A DNA stretch of 64,000 bases from Lacipirellula limnantheis (GTDB lineage: Bacteria > Planctomycetota > Planctomycetia > Pirellulales > Lacipirellulaceae): NCBI RefSeq assembly GCF_007746075.1, contig NZ_CP036339.1, positions 4,059,786 to 4,123,785 of the forward strand, read 5' to 3'. A program made the position numbers and the translations under genes. How positions within the stretch are numbered: position 1 is the stretch's first letter; every line of letters begins with the position of its first letter. This document shows positions 53,277 to 61,312 of the stretch, piece by piece. The notes beneath the pieces were generated by a model. It was not told where the DNA came from. It was given only the letters and a program-made list of their open reading frames with translations, and searched no databases.

Positions 53277-54215
53277 CTACGGCGACATCGCGTTGAACTC
53301 GTCGCCTTGATAAATCTTCAGCCAGCGCGCCCCGGCGCGATTGGCAATCGTCGCGGCCTGATCGAAAGTCCCGCCGAAGCGTGCTATCGGACCATTTTGT
53401 CCGTCCACGCCAGCCACCGATGGCCCGATCATTTCGAAACCGACGCCGAAGCCGCGACGCGCCATCTGGACGATAATCGCATGGTGGACCGCGTTTTCCG
53501 GCGTACTCGCCTTTAAGGCGCAGTGCGAAAAATGCGCTTGCAGCGGATAGTTTTGGGCCAGGTAATCGAAAACGGCTTGGGTAATCGATGCATTCTGCCC
53601 TCCAGGCGCCACGCCGCCGTCCGAGATCAACGCACAGTTCCTGAAAGCGGAGCCGTACTGGTCAACGCAGGTCATCCACGATAGCGCCACCCGCTCCGGA
53701 CTATAGCCGGGGTAGCGCGTCAGCCCCTCGGCCAGATGCATTTCCAACGATCCGCTTGGTCCGCGGGTCGGGCCGCTTAGTTCAACCCCTGCTAAATTGC
53801 CGTCCCCGGCATAACGTTGCCCGAGCGCTGCCACCATGCGACCATGGGCGCTAAGCATCGTCGAGTCCCACGGCAGCGGAGCCGACTTAAAAAGCGGGAC
53901 GCCGAGCCACAACGGGGCGTTGTTTCCGGTGTAAATAGCCAGAATGTAGCTCTTGCCGAGTCGCCGGGCGCGGAGAACCTGCTGATCCAAGAACGTCCAG
54001 TTGTAGACGCCGGGGGCTGGATTGATGCTCGCCCACCGCTGCCGGATCACAATCCCGCTGAACACAGGCGAAGCGAGCTTGTTATCCTTGACATTCTGCG
54101 AGCCCACCTCTTGCATCACGTAGTAACCGACGGGTTGCCGCACTTGAGCAAACCCATCCGAGCTGACGCAGAGCGTAGCGACTCCCATCAGGATCCAAAG
54201 GGCCACATTTTTCAT
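53277..54215 (-). CDS. Secreted TIM-barrel-like protein, glycoside-hydrolase-like
   Basis: 312 residues from the ATG at 54215, beginning a signal peptide (NVALWILMGVATLCVSSDGFAQ). The body reads GIVIRQRWASINPAPGVYNWTFLDQQV, in the style of the first barrel strands of GH5/GH42-like enzymes, and ELSGPTRGPSGSLEMHLAE and GVGFEMIGPS further on. No standard Glu-Glu catalytic pair is obvious. It is a paralogue of the divergent gene at 54522, sharing the G-Y-F/Y-x-(L/M)-Q start and the RxRWAxxxxxxGxYxxTFLDxQV segment. Substrate unknown. Confidence 0.7.
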   Translation of the reverse strand: MKNVALWILMGVATLCVSSDGFAQVRQPVGYYVMQEVGSQNVKDNKLASPVFSGIVIRQRWASINPAPGVYNWTFLDQQVLRARRLGKSYILAIYTGNNAPLWLGVPLFKSAPLPWDSTMLSAHGRMVAALGQRYAGDGNLAGVELSGPTRGPSGSLEMHLAEGLTRYPGYSPERVALSWMTCVDQYGSAFRNCALISDGGVAPGGQNASITQAVFDYLAQNYPLQAHFSHCALKASTPENAVHHAIIVQMARRGFGVGFEMIGPSVAGVDGQNGPIARFGGTFDQAATIANRAGARWLKIYQGDEFNAMSP

Positions 54216-54521
54216 GACGAGGTTCTCGAATGAAAGAGGAGAAGAGGCGCCGCACAAGAATCGTCAGCAGGCGGCAGGAGGCGAATTCTACGCAGCGCGA
54301 CAACTTGGCGTCGTCAGTTTGCGGCAGGCCGCGACCAAGATGATCGCACTGCAATCTTGCAGTCAGCCCATGCAACTTGCGCATACTGGGCCTATCAGCA
54401 CTCCGACCGGCCGTTTCTGCCCTAGCTTGCAAAGCGTCGAATGCACCGCAGGCGTCGCCGCTATCAGCATCCGAGCCATTTCTACCCCCTATTCGCAGCA
54501 GATTGACTAACGAGGTTCTCC
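54216..54521. promoter_or_regulatory. Divergent promoter region with palindrome
   Basis: 306 bases between the two paralogous secreted-protein genes. It contains the perfect palindrome at 54348-54363 (separate entry) about 130-160 bases from each start. ACGAGGTTCTC occurs twice in direct orientation, just outside each start codon (54218-54228 and 54510-54520). Confidence 0.5.
54348..54363. promoter_or_regulatory. Candidate operator palindrome
   Basis: ACTGCAA-TC-TTGCAGT, a perfect 7-2-7 inverted repeat in the divergent intergenic region, suited to a dimeric repressor or activator. No regulator gene is next to it. Confidence 0.5.
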
Positions 54522-55451
54522 ATGAGGATATGTATATCGTCGATTGGGTTGTGGATCGCCGCATCGCTCGCGGCGATGACGGCGGACCCGCGCGAGATTC
54601 GCGCACCGGTCGGGTATTTCGCCCTCCAGCCAGGCGATCCCGCAGTGCAGCGCCCCAACAGCAACCGCCAGATCACGGCGGCGCAACTGGAACTGCCGGC
54701 GGTTGCCGGATTGACGATCCGTGCGCGCTGGGCTTGGCTCCATTCCGCGGCAGGCGAGTACGACTTCACGTTTCTCGACGGTCAGGTCGAGCGGTGCCGA
54801 AAGCTCGGCAAGCCGTACAAGCTGCTGGTAATGACCGGGACCAATAGCTCTCCTGAGTGGATCGGCGGCGAGTGGTACCGCGGGGCGCCGGTCCCCTGGT
54901 CGCCCGAACTGAAGAAGTTCTACGGCGAACTCGTCGCCGAACTCGGCCAGCGGTATGCGGCCGACCCGCTGCTTGTCGGCGTTCACATCACTGGTCCAAC
55001 TTTCCCCAGCGCGGAGATGCACCCGGCGCCCGGCATCGAAACGCTCGCAGGCTACAGCGACCAGAAGATGCTCGACGCGTGGGTGGCCGCGGTCGACGCT
55101 TACGCCGCGGCATTCCCAGGCAACGCCTCCATCCTTTCGATCAGCGTCCGCCGGCCGGCAAATCGCTACCTCGCGAAGACTATTGAGTATGGCCGCAAAA
55201 AGCTCGGTGATCGCTTTACGCTTCAGCACAACGCGCTCAAGGCCGGCACCCAATTGCTCGCTCCGCATCACCGCGTCATCGCGGAGCAACACCGGCAGGG
55301 GGTCCGCGTTGGCTTTGAAATGGTCTGCGGCGCCGCCGACAACCCAGCACGTTTCGGCTCCGACGACGTTATGGAAGGAATCGACGTCGGTAAAAAAGCC
55401 GGCGGAACGTACTTCGACGTTTACCCCGCTGACCTTTCGCACCTACACTAA
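54522..55451 (+). CDS. Secreted TIM-barrel-like protein, glycoside-hydrolase-like, paralogue
   Basis: 309 residues with signal peptide (CISSIGLWIAASLAAMTA). LTIRARWAWLHSAAGEYDFTFLDGQVERCRKLGKPYKLLVMTG aligns by eye with the paralogue at 53277. GVHITGPTFPSAEMH carries a Glu that could be catalytic; GVRVGFEMVCGAAD near the end is also shared. Only 33 bases separate it from the DUF2090 aldolase gene, which suggests an operon that takes up and breaks down a carbohydrate. Family not recognised; glycoside hydrolase role is inferred. Confidence 0.7.
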   Translation: MRICISSIGLWIAASLAAMTADPREIRAPVGYFALQPGDPAVQRPNSNRQITAAQLELPAVAGLTIRARWAWLHSAAGEYDFTFLDGQVERCRKLGKPYKLLVMTGTNSSPEWIGGEWYRGAPVPWSPELKKFYGELVAELGQRYAADPLLVGVHITGPTFPSAEMHPAPGIETLAGYSDQKMLDAWVAAVDAYAAAFPGNASILSISVRRPANRYLAKTIEYGRKKLGDRFTLQHNALKAGTQLLAPHHRVIAEQHRQGVRVGFEMVCGAADNPARFGSDDVMEGIDVGKKAGGTYFDVYPADLSHLH

Positions 55452-55484
55452 CGTCCGTCGTCCCGGAAAGTTGCGTGAAGACGA

Positions 55485-56420
55485 ATGGGCACATCAATGG
55501 CAATTGGCTTCGACGCTCCCTTGTACATCCTACCGTTCGACCATCGGGGGTCGTTCGAGACCAAAATGTTCGGCTGGACCGGCGATCTGACGCCGGGGCA
55601 AACGGCCGAGATCGCCGCCGCGAAGCGCGTCATCTACGACGGCTTCCTCGCCGCCGCCGATGGCGGCGTCCCCCGGGATCGCGCCGGAATATTGGTCGAC
55701 GAGCAATTCGGCGCTGCGATCCTTAAGGACGCGCAAGCGCGAGGCTTCATGACCGCCTGCCCCGCCGAGAAGAGCGGCCAGGACGAATTCGATTTCGAGT
55801 ACGGCGACGACTTCGCCGCGCATATTGAAAAGATCTCGCCAACCTTCTGCAAAGTCCTGGTTCGATTCAATCCCGACGGCGACGCAACGCTTAACGCCAA
55901 GCAAACGGAGCGGCTAGCCATCCTTTCGGACTACCTGCATTCCGCTGCCGGCCCGCGGTTTATGTTCGAACTCTTGGTCCCGCCTGAACCGGCGCAACTG
56001 CAGCAAGTCGGTGGCGACCACAGGCGTTACGACGCTGAGCTTCGTCCGCAGCTGATGGTGCGGGCGATAACGCAATTGCAGGATAACGGGGTCGAGCCAG
56101 ATTTGTGGAAGATCGAGGGTTTGGACCGTCGTGACGATTGCGAAAAAATTGTGCTCGCCGCCCGGCAAGGAGGCCGAGAAAAGGTCAGCTGCATCATCTT
56201 GGGCCGCGGCGAGGACGACCGAAAGGTACGCGAGTGGCTTGAGGTGGCGGCAAGCGTTCCCGGCTTCATCGGCTTCGCCGTTGGGCGAACTGACTTCTGG
56301 GAACCGCTCGTCGCTTGGCGCGCCGGCAAGGTAACGCGCGAAGACGCGGTCGCCGAGATTGCTCGGCGCTACCGCGAATTCGCCGACGTCTTCGCTCGCG
56401 GTCAAGCAGCACAAGGCTAG
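55485..56420 (+). CDS. DUF2090 aldolase-like protein (IolC C-terminal domain type)
   Basis: 311 residues. YILPFDHRGSFETKMFGW is the signature opening of DUF2090, the aldolase-like domain fused to the C-terminus of the kinase IolC in inositol catabolism; here it stands alone. DEQFGAAILKDAQARGF and WKIEGLDRRDDCEKIVLAAR, with the candidate Schiff-base Lys in the latter, fit a class I aldolase. It may split 2-deoxy-5-keto-gluconate-6-phosphate or a related sugar acid phosphate. It precedes gnd and zwf on the same strand by 70 bases. Confidence 0.8.
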   Translation: MGTSMAIGFDAPLYILPFDHRGSFETKMFGWTGDLTPGQTAEIAAAKRVIYDGFLAAADGGVPRDRAGILVDEQFGAAILKDAQARGFMTACPAEKSGQDEFDFEYGDDFAAHIEKISPTFCKVLVRFNPDGDATLNAKQTERLAILSDYLHSAAGPRFMFELLVPPEPAQLQQVGGDHRRYDAELRPQLMVRAITQLQDNGVEPDLWKIEGLDRRDDCEKIVLAARQGGREKVSCIILGRGEDDRKVREWLEVAASVPGFIGFAVGRTDFWEPLVAWRAGKVTREDAVAEIARRYREFADVFARGQAAQG

Positions 56421-56490
56421 CGTCCGTCAGATGATGGACGCGTCGCCCCTTCAGCACGCTGTTGATCGCCGCGATCTCAGGAAAATAGTC

Positions 56491-57510
56491 ATGCAACTCG
56501 GAATGATTGGACTCGGCCGCATGGGGGCGAACATGGTTCGCCGCCTGCTCCAGGCTGGTCACGACGCCGTCGTCTTCGACATGTCGCCTTCGGCCGTTGA
56601 AGCACTGGTGAAAGAGAAGGCCATCGGCGCGAAATCGCTCGCCGATTTCGTCCAGAAGTTGCCGACGCCACGCGCGATTTGGCTCATGGTGCCTGCCGCG
56701 GTCGTCGACCGCTCGCTGGCGGATTTGCTGCCGCTGCTCGACGCCGGCGACATCGTCATCGACGGCGGCAACTCGTACTACGTTGACGATATTCGCCGAG
56801 CGAACGAACTCGCCGTCAAGAAGCTTCACTATGTCGACGTCGGCACCAGCGGCGGCGTCTGGGGACTGGAGCGCGGTTACTGCATGATGATCGGCGGCGA
56901 GCCGGAGATCGTGCGGCGACTCGATCCGATTTTCGCCGCCTTGGCGCCAGGCAGCGGCGCTATCGACAGAACGCCCGGTCGTTCCGCGGCGCGCAGCACG
57001 GCCGAGCAGGGGTATCTCCACTGCGGCCCCAACGGCGCCGGGCACTTTGTGAAGATGGTTCACAACGGCATCGAGTACGGCATCATGGCCGCTTATGCCG
57101 AAGGCCTCAATATCCTGAAGAACGCCGATATCGGCAAACGCACGCATGCCGTCGATGCTGAAACGACGCCGCTCCGCGATCCCGAACACTATCAATACGA
57201 CCTGAACCTCGCCGACGTGACGGAAGTCTGGCGTCGCGGCAGCGTCATTTCCTCCTGGTTGCTCGATCTCACCGCGGCCGCGCTCGCCAAAGATCCGCAG
57301 CTCGCTGAGTTCGCCGGTCGCGTCTCCGACTCGGGCGAAGGCCGCTGGACGATCAAGGCCGCCATCGACGAGGCCGTCCCCGCGCCAGTCCTGACCACCG
57401 CGCTCTACGAGCGGTTTAGCTCGCGCGGCGAGGCCGAGTTCCAAGACAAGCTGCTCTCGGCCATGCGTTACCAGTTCGGCGGCCATCTTGAGAAGGCGCC
57501 CGGCGCCTAG
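56491..57510 (+). CDS. gnd: 6-phosphogluconate dehydrogenase, decarboxylating
   Basis: 339 residues from the ATG at 56491 with AGGAAAA upstream; the open frame to 56359 overlaps the previous gene and lacks similarity. N-terminal NAD(P) motif LGMIGLGRMGANMVRRL; substrate region YVDVGTSGGVWGLERGYCMMIGG and catalytic Lys in AGHFVKMVHNGIEYG. The length of about 340 is that of the short GndA/YqeC-type enzymes, often NAD-dependent, rather than the 470-residue E. coli Gnd. It oxidises 6-phosphogluconate to ribulose 5-phosphate. zwf follows after nine bases. Confidence 0.92.
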   Translation: MQLGMIGLGRMGANMVRRLLQAGHDAVVFDMSPSAVEALVKEKAIGAKSLADFVQKLPTPRAIWLMVPAAVVDRSLADLLPLLDAGDIVIDGGNSYYVDDIRRANELAVKKLHYVDVGTSGGVWGLERGYCMMIGGEPEIVRRLDPIFAALAPGSGAIDRTPGRSAARSTAEQGYLHCGPNGAGHFVKMVHNGIEYGIMAAYAEGLNILKNADIGKRTHAVDAETTPLRDPEHYQYDLNLADVTEVWRRGSVISSWLLDLTAAALAKDPQLAEFAGRVSDSGEGRWTIKAAIDEAVPAPVLTTALYERFSSRGEAEFQDKLLSAMRYQFGGHLEKAPGA

Positions 57511-57519
57511 GACGATTCG

Positions 57520-58896
57520 ATGGATGCGGTCCACTCCGACGCGCTGGTTTTCTTCGGCGCCACGGGCGATCTCGCCTACAAGAAAATCTTTCCGTCGCTC
57601 CACTCGATGGTGAAGCGCGGGCATCTGAATGTCCCGATCATCGGCGTTGCCAAAGCGGGCTGGGGTTTGGAGCAACTCCGTGCCCGCGCCCGCGACAGCG
57701 TCGCCAAGCATGGAGTTGCGGACGACGCGGCGTTCGAGAAGCTTTCGGGCCTCCTCCGCTACGTCGACGGCGACTACAACGACGCCTCCACCTTTCAGGC
57801 CATTCGCCGGGAGCTCGGCGCCGCCGAGCGGCCGGCGCACTATTTGGCCATCCCGCCTGCGGTATTCGGGCTCGTCGTCAAACAACTAGCGCAGGCCAAC
57901 TGCGCCGAGAACGCCCGCGTCATTATCGAAAAGCCGTTCGGCCGCGATCTTCCCTCGGCCCAGGCGCTCAATCAAATTCTGCTGAATACGTTTGACGAGC
58001 GGTCGATCTTTCGCATCGACCACTATCTCGGCAAGGCGCCCGTTCACAACATGCTCTTCTTTCGGTTCGCGAACTCATTTCTAGAGCCTTTCTGGAATCG
58101 CGAGCATGTCGAAAGCGTTCAAATCACGATGGCCGAGAACTTCGGCGTGCAGGGCCGCGGCGGATTTTACGAACAGGTCGGTACGATTCGCGACGTAGTC
58201 CAGAATCACCTGTTTCAAGTTCTCGTCAATCTGGCGATGGAGCCGCCGGTGCGGACCGACAGCGAGTCGATTCGTGACGAGAAGGTGAAGGTGCTGCGCG
58301 CCATGCCGCCGCTCGAAACGGCCAACCTCGTCCGGGGGCAATTCCGCGGCTACCGTCAGGAATCCGGCGTGGCGGCCGACTCGCAGGTCGAGACGTTCGC
58401 CGCCATGAAGCTAGAAGTCGATTCCTGGCGCTGGCGCGGCGTCCCCTTTTATATTCGCGCTGGCAAGAATCTCCCGGTCACGTGCACGGAGATCGTCGTC
58501 CGGCTCCGCAAGCCGCCCACGATGTACGAGAATTACGACCTCAAGTCAAATTACGTCCGCATCCGGATTAGTCCCGACATTGCGTTCGCGCTCGGCATGA
58601 TGGTCGTCAAGCCGAACGACGAATCACAGGGAATCCGCGTCGAGTCGATTACCGGCCGTCACCCGCAAGCAGGCGAAGTCGACGCGTACGAGCGGCTGCT
58701 CGGCGACGCCATGGCGGGCGACGCCACGCTGTTCGCCCGTGAGGACTATGTGGAAGAAGCGTGGCGAATCGTCGATCCCGCGCTGAAAGCTGGTTCGCCG
58801 GTATACGAATATGAGCCAGGGAGTTGGGGTCCGCCGGAGGTCGACGACTTGGTGTTGCCTGATGAGGGCTGGAAGGCCCCCGTCGTGGTCGATTGA
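57520..58896 (+). CDS. zwf: Glucose-6-phosphate 1-dehydrogenase
   Basis: 458 residues. FFGATGDLAYKKIFPSL is the nucleotide-binding start (GxTGDLA), VIIEKPFGRDL and the signature RIDHYLGKAPVHNML carry the catalytic His-Asp and the substrate Lys. It makes 6-phosphogluconolactone with reduction of NADP or NAD. It is a little shorter than the usual 480-500 residues. It sits directly after gnd in an operon with the DUF2090 protein; a lactonase gene is not present next to it. Confidence 0.95.
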   Translation: MDAVHSDALVFFGATGDLAYKKIFPSLHSMVKRGHLNVPIIGVAKAGWGLEQLRARARDSVAKHGVADDAAFEKLSGLLRYVDGDYNDASTFQAIRRELGAAERPAHYLAIPPAVFGLVVKQLAQANCAENARVIIEKPFGRDLPSAQALNQILLNTFDERSIFRIDHYLGKAPVHNMLFFRFANSFLEPFWNREHVESVQITMAENFGVQGRGGFYEQVGTIRDVVQNHLFQVLVNLAMEPPVRTDSESIRDEKVKVLRAMPPLETANLVRGQFRGYRQESGVAADSQVETFAAMKLEVDSWRWRGVPFYIRAGKNLPVTCTEIVVRLRKPPTMYENYDLKSNYVRIRISPDIAFALGMMVVKPNDESQGIRVESITGRHPQAGEVDAYERLLGDAMAGDATLFAREDYVEEAWRIVDPALKAGSPVYEYEPGSWGPPEVDDLVLPDEGWKAPVVVD

Positions 58897-59051
58897 GCCG
58901 CCGGCGTCGTGGGCTCGGCGGGAGTCGCACGTCGCCGTCTGCCGTTGATCGACGTCGCTTGGGCCGCTGCCCAGCTGATTCTTGGCCGTTTTGTGCGCCA
59001 ACTCAGCAGAACTTCGGTTGAGTCTTCCCGGTTTCTGCAGATCGCCTTTAC

Positions 59052-59067
59052 ATGTACGTCAGTACAT
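59052..59067. promoter_or_regulatory. Candidate SOS (LexA-type) operator
   Basis: ATGTAC-GTCA-GTACAT, a perfect 6-4-6 palindrome 42 bases before the imuA start. GTAC-N4-GTAC is close to the LexA box known from cyanobacteria. The location before a mutagenesis cassette supports the reading; the planctomycete LexA motif was not verified. Confidence 0.6.
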
Positions 59068-59109
59068 CATACGCTGCGTGCCGCCCCGTCCTTCACGCCG
59101 CACGTCGCC

Positions 59110-59829
59110 ATGTTGTCCCCCGCCGCCGCCGCCGCCGCCGATCTGCAACGTTTGCGCCGGCTCCTTAGCCAGTCTCACGCTGATTGGTCGTCGTCGACTC
59201 ATTTTTCCACTGGCTTCGCGGCGCTCGATCGTTTGCTGCCGTCAGGAGGATTGCTGCGGGGTTCGCTCATCGAATGGCTAAGCGCCTCTCCCGGAGCCGG
59301 CGCCGGCCTGCTCGCAGTAGCCGCAGCCATCCAAGCACAGCGTCCCGGCAACGTCGTCGTCGTCATCGACCGCGAGCGACGCTTCTACCCTCCCGCCGCC
59401 GCCGCCTGGGGATTGGATCTGTCGAGCGCCATGTTGGTGCATCCTGCCAATCTCCACGAAGAACAGTGGGCCGTTGAACAAGCGCTCCGTGCCGAGCATG
59501 TTGCCGCGGTCATCGCTCATCCCCCGCGTCTAGATGCTCGGACCTTTCGCCGCTTCCAGCTCGCCGCCGAAGCGAGCGGCGCCGTCGGCTTGTTGGTTCG
59601 TCCGGCGTCGGCGCGGCCAGAACGCTCCTGGGCAGCCGCCCGCTGGCTCGTCGAGCCGCAGCCTTCGCTGACGTCATGGCGGCTGCGCATCCGTCTGTTG
59701 CATTGCCGTGGGCGTTATGCGGCCGAGTCCGCCGCAGCGGAAGTTGATCTTGATGAATGGATAACACGCTTCGATGCAACGCATGCTTGCCATTTGGCTC
59801 CCGAATTGGCCCATTCAACGGCTCGTTAA
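59110..59829 (+). CDS. imuA: ImuA-type RecA-like protein of the mutasome
   Basis: 239 residues from the ATG at 59110; the longer frame to 58909 runs through the palindrome and is rejected. The sequence is a shortened RecA-like fold: FSTGFAALDRLLPSGGLLRGSLIEWLSASPGAGAGLLAVAAA stands where Walker A is found in RecA, with the Lys-Thr/Ser of the loop not preserved, then VVVIDRERRFYPPAAAAWGL and VAAVIAHPPRLDARTFRRFQLAAEASGA. ImuA acts with ImuB and DnaE2 in SOS mutagenesis. It overlaps imuB by 56 bases. Confidence 0.85.
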   Translation: MLSPAAAAAADLQRLRRLLSQSHADWSSSTHFSTGFAALDRLLPSGGLLRGSLIEWLSASPGAGAGLLAVAAAIQAQRPGNVVVVIDRERRFYPPAAAAWGLDLSSAMLVHPANLHEEQWAVEQALRAEHVAAVIAHPPRLDARTFRRFQLAAEASGAVGLLVRPASARPERSWAAARWLVEPQPSLTSWRLRIRLLHCRGRYAAESAAAEVDLDEWITRFDATHACHLAPELAHSTAR

Positions 59830-61303
59830 CGAGAGCCCTGAACTGCGCGGTCGCCCGTTACTGTTGGCCGAAACGTTTGCCGGCAGGTCGAGCGTCGCCG
59901 CCTGCTCGCGCGAAGCGCAACGGCTCGGAATTCATCCCGGCATGCCGCTAGCGGAAGCGTCGGCGCTCGCTCCGCGCCGCCTCCAGATCAAGCCGCACGA
60001 TCCGCTTGCCGATTGGCAATCACTCGCTCAGCTAGCCCACTGGTGCCGGCGCTTCAGCCCCACCGTCGGCTTGGAAGCGAGCGATCCTCCCCGGACGCTG
60101 CTGTTCGACGCCGCGGGACTGGCCTCGCTCCATGGCAGCGAGCAATCGCTGCTCGACCGCGCCGCCCGCGAGATGGCCCGACGCGGCTTTCGCGTTCGCT
60201 TGGCGCTGGCCGATACCATCGGCGCCGCCTACGCCGTCGCTCGTTACGGCAACATGGCGAACATCCACGGCCGCCAAATCATCCCCTCCGGCGTCAGCCG
60301 TCAGGCGCTCGCTCCGCTCCCGCTGGCCGCCCTCCGGCTTCCCGATTCCCTCATCGCCACGTTGGCGGCGTTAGGATTTGAATGCGTCGGCGACGTCCTG
60401 CAACTGCCGCGCGAACAGCTTCCTTCCCGCTTCGGACGGCAGTTGCTGCTGCGCATCGACCAGGCGCTCGGCGCCGCCCCCGAAGCGATTGTTTCCGTCA
60501 AGCAGTCCCCCGAGTTCGCCGTACGGCAATCGTTCGAGTTTCCGCTCGTTCGGCAAGACGCCCTGCGCCACGCACTGCTGACATTACTCGAGAAGTTAGC
60601 GCATGCTCTGCTCGTTCACCGCGCCGGCGTCTTACGGCTGAAATGTCTGATCGAGTGCGAGTCGGAAATCGTCGCCTTCGACGTCGGCGTCTTGCAAGCC
60701 ACCGCCAGCGCCGCGACCTTCGCCGAATTAATTGATCTCCAGTTGGAGCGCACCCGATTGACGCGACCAGCGACGGCGATCGCCCTCGAAGTCCTCCAGC
60801 ACGCGCCGCTTGCCCAACGGCAGACATTGTTCTTCAAAGCTCAGCACGATTTCAGCAGTTCGCCCGCGCTGGCCGCGCTGGTCAATCGTTTGGCGAATCG
60901 GCTGGGCCGCGACGCCGTCGTCCGTTGCCGCTTGCGGCACGACGCGCAACCCGAACTCGCCTATCGGCTGGAACGCGTGCTCGACGGTCTGCCGGCCCGT
61001 CACAAGGGGAACGTCAAACGTCTGCCGTTCGGCCCACTCGATCGTCCGCTCGATTTGCTGAAAGCCCCGACGCCGTTAAACGCGACCATCGACGCCGTCA
61101 GCGGTCTGCCCCAGCAGTTCTCCTGGGAGGGTCGACGGCATGTCGTCAACCAGGTCTGGGGGCCGGAGCGCATCGACACCGGTTGGTGGCGTCGCCGTCG
61201 GGTGGGACGCGACTACTATCGTCTCGAAACGGCTGCAGGGCAGCGCATCTGGTCGTACCGCCGGCGCGAAGATGGCCGCTGGTTTTTGCATGGTTTTTTT
61301 TGA
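59774..61303 (+). CDS. imuB: ImuB, inactive Y-family polymerase-like protein
   Basis: 509 residues; ATG at 59774, or at 59783. LAIWLPNWPIQRLV replaces the catalytic DxDxFFxxVE motif of Y-family polymerases, and DPPRTLLFDAAGLASLHGS replaces SIDEAYLD, so it has no polymerase triad, as is known for ImuB. The fingers/palm pattern (VAACSREAQRLGIHPGMPLAEA, GFRVRLALADTIGAAYAVAR) is clear. It recruits DnaE2 to the sliding clamp. The C-terminal third is an ImuB-specific region ending in WFLHGFF. dnaE2 starts ten bases after its stop. Confidence 0.92.
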   Translation: MQRMLAIWLPNWPIQRLVNESPELRGRPLLLAETFAGRSSVAACSREAQRLGIHPGMPLAEASALAPRRLQIKPHDPLADWQSLAQLAHWCRRFSPTVGLEASDPPRTLLFDAAGLASLHGSEQSLLDRAAREMARRGFRVRLALADTIGAAYAVARYGNMANIHGRQIIPSGVSRQALAPLPLAALRLPDSLIATLAALGFECVGDVLQLPREQLPSRFGRQLLLRIDQALGAAPEAIVSVKQSPEFAVRQSFEFPLVRQDALRHALLTLLEKLAHALLVHRAGVLRLKCLIECESEIVAFDVGVLQATASAATFAELIDLQLERTRLTRPATAIALEVLQHAPLAQRQTLFFKAQHDFSSSPALAALVNRLANRLGRDAVVRCRLRHDAQPELAYRLERVLDGLPARHKGNVKRLPFGPLDRPLDLLKAPTPLNATIDAVSGLPQQFSWEGRRHVVNQVWGPERIDTGWWRRRRVGRDYYRLETAAGQRIWSYRRREDGRWFLHGFF

Positions 61304-61312
61304 GCGCCCCGC

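Noticed and set aside
56266..57885. 539-codon minus-strand frame across gnd and zwf
   Set aside because: Both sense genes have full family signatures; the antisense frame has none.
58909..59109. Upstream extension of imuA
   Set aside because: It runs through the palindromic operator and has no similarity to ImuA.
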